Shown piece by piece: positions 49,588 to 54,266 of a stretch of DNA of 54,266 bases. Both the position numbers and the translations under genes were made by a program. A model generated the notes under the pieces. It had not been told where the DNA came from, searched no databases, and worked only from the letters and a program-made list of their open reading frames with translations. Source of the DNA: SAR202 cluster bacterium (GTDB lineage: Bacteria; Chloroflexota; Dehalococcoidia; Lucifugimonadales; UBA3495); assembly GCA_016872385.1 (NCBI GenBank), contig VGZV01000015.1, positions 1-54,266 on the forward strand. Reading direction: 5' to 3'. Position 1 is the stretch's first letter; each line of letters opens with the position of its first letter.

Positions 49588-50070
49588 TTACGCCTTCAAC
49601 TTATTCTGCATTGCCTGCGCGGCGGCCAGGATAGCCTCCACCACCTTGTTGTAGCCAGTGCAGCGGCACAGGTTGCCGCCAATGGCGAAGCGCACTTCCT
49701 CTTCCGTGGGATTGGGGTTCTCTTGCAGCAGCCCCACCGCGGACATGATGAGGCCGGGGGTGCAGAAGCCGCACTGGAGGCCGCCGTGGTCCACAAAGGC
49801 CTGCTGCACGGGGTGCAGCTTCTGGTGGTCGGCCAGGCCCTCCACGGTGGTCACCTGGGAATCGTGGGCGCTGTGGGCCAGCACCAGGCAGGAGGTGACA
49901 GCCTGGCCGTTGAGCAGCACCGTGCAGGCGCCGCAGTCGCCCTCGTCACAGCCCTTTTTGGTGCCGGTGAGCAGCAGCTCATCCCGCAGGGCGTCCAGCA
50001 GGGAGCAGTACGGCTCGGCAAAGAACTGCCTGATCTCGCCGTTGACGGTTATCTGGAGGGGCTTCTTCAT
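49588..50070 (-). CDS. (2Fe-2S)-binding subunit of xanthine dehydrogenase-type enzyme
   Basis: Protein of 160 residues. The plant-type ferredoxin cluster (CDEGDCGACTVLLNGQAVTSC) and the second cluster in the helical domain (CGFCTPGLIMSA and CRCTGYNKVVEA) are complete. It transfers electrons from the molybdenum site to FAD. It lies between the FAD and Mo subunit genes. Confidence 0.95.
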   Translation of the reverse strand: MKKPLQITVNGEIRQFFAEPYCSLLDALRDELLLTGTKKGCDEGDCGACTVLLNGQAVTSCLVLAHSAHDSQVTTVEGLADHQKLHPVQQAFVDHGGLQCGFCTPGLIMSAVGLLQENPNPTEEEVRFAIGGNLCRCTGYNKVVEAILAAAQAMQNKLKA

Positions 50071-50184
50071 GGGTTCAACTCCCTGCGTGAATCAATTTAC
50101 CGTCGAGACCGCAGAGAAGGCTAAGATATCAAGTTCTTTTACTCTGCGCTCTCAGCGCGCTCCGCGGTGAAAATGTCTCTGACG
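50071..50184. repeat. Short spacer with palindromic repeat
   Basis: ACCGCAGAGAAGG and CTCTGCGCTCTCAGCGCGCTCCGCGGT form an imperfect inverted pair of a dispersed-repeat type. Nothing else is visible. Confidence 0.4.
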
Positions 50185-51108
50185 CTAGAACGCTGCCTGC
50201 ACCGCCAGGCGGCGCTGGACTTCAAAGGGCATCTCGGCCCCGCGGGCCATTTCAATCGCCCGCTCCAGGGTGCGCTGGGTTAACACCGCCACAATGTCCT
50301 TGCGGTATGCGCCGGTGGCCCGCACGTCGTCAATGGGCCGGGCCAGGCGCTGGGCCTCCGCAGCCACCCGCTTCAGCAATTCTGGCGTGATAGTCTGGCC
50401 TCGCAACATGGCCTCGGCGCTGGCAGCGCGGATGGGCGTGGGTGCCACTGCCCCCAGGGCAATCTTTGCATCGCGGCACACCCGGCCCCGGTCTTGCAGG
50501 GACACCACCGAGGCTACGCCTACGTAGGAGATGTCCATAGCCCCCCGGGGGCTGTGCTTTATGTAAAGGGAGCCAGTGTTGGGCAAAGGCGGCGGCAGGC
50601 GCAGCTCGGCGAGGATTTCCGCAGGCTGGAGGGCGGTGCGGCCCGGCCCCAAAAAGAATTGCTCCAGGGGCAGCCAGCGTTCACCCTGCGGCCCCACGAT
50701 GCGGCACTGGGCGTCAAAGGCCAGCAGGGATGGCAAAGTGTCCCCGGCGGGAGAGGCGTTGCAGACGTTGCCGCCTACCGTAGCCAGGTTGCGCACCTGC
50801 ACCCCGGCGAAGGACGCGGCCGCCGCGGCCAGGGCCGGATAGCGCTGGCGAACCACAGGGCTGGTCTCCAGGGCGCGCACCCGCACCAGCGCCCCCAGGC
50901 GCAGGCCGTTGCGGGGGCTGTAGCTCAGGCGGTCCAGGCCAGGCACGTGCTGCAAGTTGACCACGTACTGGGGCTTCCAGACGCCGGTGCGCCAGCGCAC
51001 CAGGAAGTCGGTGCTGCCCGCCACGATGCGGGCATGGCTGCCGTGCTGCTGGAGCATGGACACAGCCTGGCGCAGGGTATGGGGTTCCAGGTACTCAAAG
51101 CGCGGCAT
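50185..51108 (-). CDS. FAD-binding (medium) subunit of xanthine dehydrogenase-type enzyme
   Basis: Protein of 307 residues (CoxM/XdhB-like). MPRFEYLEPHTLRQAVSML opens the protein, the ARIVAGSTDFLVRWRTG loop binds the flavin, and the second flavin loop TVGGNVCNASPAGDTLP is intact. The C-terminal CO dehydrogenase flavoprotein domain follows. GGAGAAG precedes the ATG at 51108. It is the first subunit gene of the unit, 35 bases after the cation transporter gene. Confidence 0.93.
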   Translation of the reverse strand: MPRFEYLEPHTLRQAVSMLQQHGSHARIVAGSTDFLVRWRTGVWKPQYVVNLQHVPGLDRLSYSPRNGLRLGALVRVRALETSPVVRQRYPALAAAAASFAGVQVRNLATVGGNVCNASPAGDTLPSLLAFDAQCRIVGPQGERWLPLEQFFLGPGRTALQPAEILAELRLPPPLPNTGSLYIKHSPRGAMDISYVGVASVVSLQDRGRVCRDAKIALGAVAPTPIRAASAEAMLRGQTITPELLKRVAAEAQRLARPIDDVRATGAYRKDIVAVLTQRTLERAIEMARGAEMPFEVQRRLAVQAAF

Positions 51109-51143
51109 AATTCTTCTCCCGGTAACTTCCCATCGCCTGAAGT

Positions 51144-51854
51144 TCAGACACCTCTGCACCGGCACGCCCCCGCGGGGCAAGTCCCAGCGCGGCAGAACTG
51201 GAGCAATGAAATTGTCCGGCGCTGCACGGCGATGGATGCCGGGGCATTGCCCAGCTCCACCAGGGCCTGGCGCACCACCAGGACAGCCGACCGCATGAAG
51301 AGCAGGGTTATCAACAGCCCAACTACCAGGTCGGGCCACTGGGAACGGGTAGCGAGGACACCTGCCGCCGCCACCAGCACTCCCACGTTGGCGATGATGT
51401 CGTTGCGGGAGCACAGCCACACCGAGCGCATGTTAAGGTCATCGTGACGGTGGCGGGTCAGCAGCAGTAGGCACGTCATGTTGGCCGCCAGGGCCAGGAT
51501 GCCCATCACCCCCATAAGCTGATAGCTGGGAATATCACCGGACCACAGGCGATAAAGCGCCTGTGCTAGCACCACCAGGCCAAAGCCTCCCATGATGAGG
51601 CCCTTGAGCAGCGCGGCGCTGGCCCGCCAGCGCAGGCTGCGTCCCACCACATATAGGCTGAACCCATACACCAGAGCGTCGCCCAGCATATCCAGGGAGT
51701 CGGCCAGCACTGCGGTGGAACCGGCCAGCAGCCCGACAACTATCTCCAGACCGAACATGGCCGCATTGATGCCTATCGCCAGCCACAGAGTTCGAGACTG
51801 GCGCTCCCGCAGCACCGCCAGCTCACACTCCTTGTCCTGGCAGCAGTTGTCCAT
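51144..51854 (-). CDS. Cation diffusion facilitator (CDF)-type metal transporter, short form
   Basis: Protein of 236 residues with five to six membrane helices. The metal site residues of the CDF family appear in ADSLDMLGDAL (TM2) and SRNDIIANVG (TM5). The N-terminus MDNCCQDKECE has three Cys, and the C-terminal tail after the last helix is also Cys-rich (CRAGTCPAGACRC), which may bind metal. The large C-terminal cytoplasmic domain of typical CDF proteins is missing. It is a likely zinc or other divalent cation exporter. Confidence 0.85.
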   Translation of the reverse strand: MDNCCQDKECELAVLRERQSRTLWLAIGINAAMFGLEIVVGLLAGSTAVLADSLDMLGDALVYGFSLYVVGRSLRWRASAALLKGLIMGGFGLVVLAQALYRLWSGDIPSYQLMGVMGILALAANMTCLLLLTRHRHDDLNMRSVWLCSRNDIIANVGVLVAAAGVLATRSQWPDLVVGLLITLLFMRSAVLVVRQALVELGNAPASIAVQRRTISLLQFCRAGTCPAGACRCRGV

Positions 51855-51904
51855 GCCCGATTACTGTCCTAAGCACTGTATTCCAAAAGGCAGCGACCGT
51901 GCCG

Positions 51905-51981
51905 TTGCGCACCCTTCGACAAGCTCAGGGTGAGCGGTGCTTTCCCGCTCATGGTTCGACTGGCTCACCACGAGCGGGAGG
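51905..51981. repeat. Dispersed palindromic repeat between CDF and DapA-fusion genes
   Basis: CACCCTTCGACAAGCTCAGGGTGAGC and GGTTCGACTGGCTCACCACGAGC form nested inverted repeats. The same words occur inside the MITE-like element at 39475-39557. Confidence 0.55.
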
Positions 51982-51994
51982 CTGGCTACAAGTC

Positions 51995-54052
51995 CTACGG
52001 CTGGATCAACACCCGCAGGCTGCCGTCGGATTCTTTGCGCTGGGTAAGCAGCTTGTGCCCGGCCCGCTCGGCCCATAGCATCACGTCGTAGATGTTCAGG
52101 GCATCGCCCAGGATGGTCTCCACAAAGGAGTGGGGGTCGCCCGCCACCTGTTGGGTCAGGGCGGCGATGACTCCGGCGCAGCTCTTGCCCCGGCCATCCA
52201 CCACGGCCCAGCCGCCGTGATGCCCGTTGCCATTGCCATTACTATGACCGTGGCCGTTGTCGCGGGCGGCCACCGGCGCGGCCACGTTGTGCACCGGCAC
52301 CTCGCCGCTCTTGCGCCGGTCTACCTCATGCTTGAAGCGGGCCACCGACTGCCAGGCCACCGCCCGGCCCCGGTCGCCGTCGGCGCACACCGCGCCTCGC
52401 ACACCTACGATGTCCGGGTTGATGCGGGCTAGCTCATCCAGGTCATCAATTTTCAAGTGGCCGGAAAGGGCGGTGCTCAGGCCCAGCTGCTTGCCCTGGA
52501 ACACTATCTCCTTCAAGTCCGGCTCCGGGATGAAGTCGAACAGATTGCGGCCGTCCTTGGTCAGGGTGTCAATTAAAAATCCGTCACACTGGCCTTCCTT
52601 AGCCAGCCGGACCATCAAGTAGGGATCCAGGCCCTTGTAAAGAGGGTTGTCGGCGAAAAGCGACCCCACCAGCTTGGTGTTGGTGCCTTCCAGCGCCCGG
52701 CGGGACTCCCGCAGAATCTCCACGGCCCGCTCGTAGGTGGTCTCGCAGAAGCCCACCTTCACCGAGGTGGCGTTGAGCATAGCGGCGGCATGTACCGCCA
52801 TAGCCACGGTGCCGGGCTGGTTGGGCACCACGCCCAGGGTGACGCTGACGTGCTTGTCCGCGGGAATTTGCGCCCGCACCTGGCGCACAATGGAAGGGTG
52901 GCCGGAACCCACCAGGGCCTCCTGTAAGTTCTTCACGTCCACCACGTCGGCGCCGCCGCGCTCGGCTTCCAGCGCCTCGTCCAGGTCCTGGACGCTGACC
53001 ATGAGCAACATACCAGAGGCGAAGTTGTTGTTGGCGGTAAGCCAGGCGGTGCGGCCGCTGGCCGGGGCGGCGGCCACTGCCGGGGGCCGGGGCTTGAGGG
53101 GTTCCAGCTCCCGCTGGAGCCGGGCTTTTTCTTCCTCAGTCAGGTTGGGCAGGGGCGCGCGCACTGGGCCTCCCGCCAGGCCCATCAACTCGCCCCAGTA
53201 TTTGACCATTGCCACCGGCAGGGTGCCATTGAACTTGTCCACGGTGCGGGTCCACCAGGCATCGGAAAGCTCGTTGAGGCGCCGCAGGTGCCGCTCGTAA
53301 AAGGCTTCGTCCAGGCGCCCCTGGGTGGCCTTCTCGATAAACTGGACGTAATGGTTGCACTCGGGCGTGTCAAAGCGCCAGTCCGAGGTGTTGGCGAACA
53401 TCACCTGCTGCTGGAAGCCCAACTCCTTGGCCCGCCAGAAAATCCACTCGTCGGGAGTGCTGATGATGGCTTCCTTCCCCGCCAGCAAGTGGGTCTCGAT
53501 GGAGAGCTGCTGATTGAAGCTGGCCTCTTTGACGCCCACCACATTGGGAATGCGGCAAATCTTCTGAAGGTTCTGGGGGCTGACCACAATGTTGAACTGG
53601 GGAGAGTTGTAGAACATGATGGCCAGGCTGGTATTGTCGGCCAGCAGGCGCACCCACTCAATAACTTGCTCGTCGGTCTTGGCGGCAATGTAGGGCGGCG
53701 CAACGATGAGCAGGTCAAAGCCGGCGGCCTCAGCGTGGCGGGCCAGGGCCAGCATCTCCGGGGCTGCAGTGTGGGTGACGTGGGCGCCAACGGGCCACTG
53801 CCCGCGGGCCTCGTCGGCCACAGTGTCCATCACTTTGAAACGCTCTTCCCGGGACAGGCTCCAGAACTCGCCCATGCCCCAGCAGCAGCCCGCGCCGCGG
53901 GTGCCCAGGCGGCGGACATGGCGGATATTCTTGCGGAGTCCTGCCTCATCCACCTGGTTGTCCGGGGTAAAGGGAGTGGTCAGGGTGGTCCACTGCCCTT
54001 TAAGAGTCTCGCGGGCCCATTCTTTGGCTTCCTGCTTGGTGTAACGCACCAT
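51995..54052 (-). CDS. DapA-type aldolase / MfnB-like / TusA-like three-domain fusion
   Basis: Protein of 685 residues. Residues about 18-315 are a dihydrodipicolinate synthase-family barrel, with Tyr148 in IMFYNSP and the Schiff-base Lys175 in VVGVKEASF. Residues about 347-575 match MfnB ((5-formylfuran-3-yl)methyl phosphate synthase): LLMVSVQDLDEALEAERGGAD, then VVDVKN (Lys374, the likely Schiff-base lysine) and VTLGVVPNQPGTVAMA. After a His/Gly/Asn linker (598-612) a TusA/SirA-like domain follows (613-685) with a single Cys in GRGKSCAGVIAAL. Single-protein fusion of the three is unfamiliar to me. An ATG at 54052 follows GGAGAGA. It is probably a multifunctional enzyme, but the pathway is unknown. 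Confidence 0.8.
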   Translation of the reverse strand: MVRYTKQEAKEWARETLKGQWTTLTTPFTPDNQVDEAGLRKNIRHVRRLGTRGAGCCWGMGEFWSLSREERFKVMDTVADEARGQWPVGAHVTHTAAPEMLALARHAEAAGFDLLIVAPPYIAAKTDEQVIEWVRLLADNTSLAIMFYNSPQFNIVVSPQNLQKICRIPNVVGVKEASFNQQLSIETHLLAGKEAIISTPDEWIFWRAKELGFQQQVMFANTSDWRFDTPECNHYVQFIEKATQGRLDEAFYERHLRRLNELSDAWWTRTVDKFNGTLPVAMVKYWGELMGLAGGPVRAPLPNLTEEEKARLQRELEPLKPRPPAVAAAPASGRTAWLTANNNFASGMLLMVSVQDLDEALEAERGGADVVDVKNLQEALVGSGHPSIVRQVRAQIPADKHVSVTLGVVPNQPGTVAMAVHAAAMLNATSVKVGFCETTYERAVEILRESRRALEGTNTKLVGSLFADNPLYKGLDPYLMVRLAKEGQCDGFLIDTLTKDGRNLFDFIPEPDLKEIVFQGKQLGLSTALSGHLKIDDLDELARINPDIVGVRGAVCADGDRGRAVAWQSVARFKHEVDRRKSGEVPVHNVAAPVAARDNGHGHSNGNGNGHHGGWAVVDGRGKSCAGVIAALTQQVAGDPHSFVETILGDALNIYDVMLWAERAGHKLLTQRKESDGSLRVLIQP

Positions 54053-54162
54053 TCTAAAATCTCTCTCCAGTCAGGGAGTGTGGTCGGACAGCCTGGGGCG
54101 CACAACACCCCACCAGCTACCGCTAGTCTAAGCAAGGATGCCGCCAGCGTCAATAACGCGAA

Positions 54163-54266
54163 TTGACTCACAATAAAAGTTACCGAAGGAGGATACGTTG
54201 CCTCAAAATGCGTGTTACCGAAGGGGAGGTAGACATGATGACCCGAGGCAGCGTGGAAGAGTACGT
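54163..54266 (+). mobile_element. Start of an insertion sequence, continuing beyond the window
   Basis: TTGACTCACAATAAAA is followed by GTTACCGAAG at 54179-54188 and again at 54214-54223. This mirrors the left-edge copy at 61-106 in the opposite orientation, with similar outer sequence (TCAACTCAAACAAGAAT). This is taken as the end of the IS nearest the transposase start. Confidence 0.65.
54235..54266 (+). CDS. N-terminus of an IS transposase, cut by the window edge
   Basis: MMTRGSVEEYV... begins at ATG 54235 (or 54238) after AAGGGGAGG. It resembles the start of integrase-catalytic-type transposases whose proteins begin MTRGSVxEY, as I recall them. Only about ten codons are visible, so the identification depends on the adjacent IS terminus. 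Confidence 0.55.
   Translation, partial: MMTRGSVEEY

Noticed and set aside
1..54266. CRISPR array or rRNA genes
   Set aside because: No regularly spaced direct repeats and no rRNA sequence were seen.
1..54266. Composite transposon carrying the whole window
   Set aside because: The IS ends at both edges could equally mark repeat-limited assembly. No target duplication can be examined, and the gene content is largely chromosomal housekeeping.

Overview
The window is a GC-rich (roughly 60%) bacterial chromosomal segment. I read it as Chloroflexota, most likely the Dehalococcoidia/SAR202 side. This rests on the gene style: lipoproteins with long Pro/Thr/Ala linkers, an orphan DUF35 protein, MscL with a zinc ribbon, many paralogous amidases, TPP enzymes, dehydrogenases and propeller proteins, and a hisZ-type his cluster. 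No rRNA or phylogenetic marker is present, so the placement is inference. Both edges carry ends of what looks like the same insertion-sequence family, so the segment may simply be bounded by repeats.

Layout. 1-1800: IS end, then an enoyl-CoA hydratase-like gene with a good sigma-70 promoter and a PhnB-like VOC gene. 1815-8370 (minus): a histidine operon, hisZ-hisG-(phospholipase C-like)-hisD-(repeat gap)-hisC-hisB, whose promoter almost abuts the hisZ start codon. 8507-11340 (minus): PEP mutase/isocitrate lyase-family enzyme, a degenerate 2H-like protein, a HAD hydrolase and a small membrane protein. 11421-11906: tRNA-Leu(GAG), tRNA-Cys(GCA), tRNA-Leu(UAA). 11965-16950: an SDR without its usual catalytic pair, a 932-residue lipoprotein (Asp-box propeller plus beta-helix), and an SMP-30 protein. 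17106-27493 (minus): a decayed peptide-binding protein gene, two isochorismatase-fold hydrolases, an amidase, hicAB, a complete BMP-type ABC transporter and a truncated racemase. This looks like a uptake-and-hydrolysis unit for ureide/amide nitrogen compounds.

27491-41480: a truncated MacB-type ATPase with its permease, a VOC protein, a split TPP decarboxylase, typA with a terminator-like hairpin in its leader, an NHL propeller gene with an in-frame TGA, a metallo-beta-lactamase-fold hydrolase, tRNA-Thr, a PanE-like reductase, DUF35, mscL, a CMD-family protein, an acetolactate synthase-like enzyme, a MITE-like element, an MTHFR-like gene and an MqnA-like gene. 41474-46914: a frameshifted lamin-tail lipoprotein, an SbcC/Rad50-like ATPase, a low-GC EVE-NucS-like nuclease and a DUF433 antitoxin with a truncated toxin. 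46926-54052 (minus): a three-subunit xanthine dehydrogenase-type enzyme, a CDF transporter and a 685-residue DapA-MfnB-TusA-like fusion.

The most unusual items are the DapA-MfnB-TusA fusion (51995-54052), the EVE-NucS-like gene that abuts a broken toxin gene (45598-46914), the head-to-head junction of two 5'-truncated genes near 27490, and the typA leader hairpin (31129-31194). Several genes appear decayed: one-base losses in T runs at two places, one in-frame TGA and two truncations. Part of this could be sequencing or assembly error.
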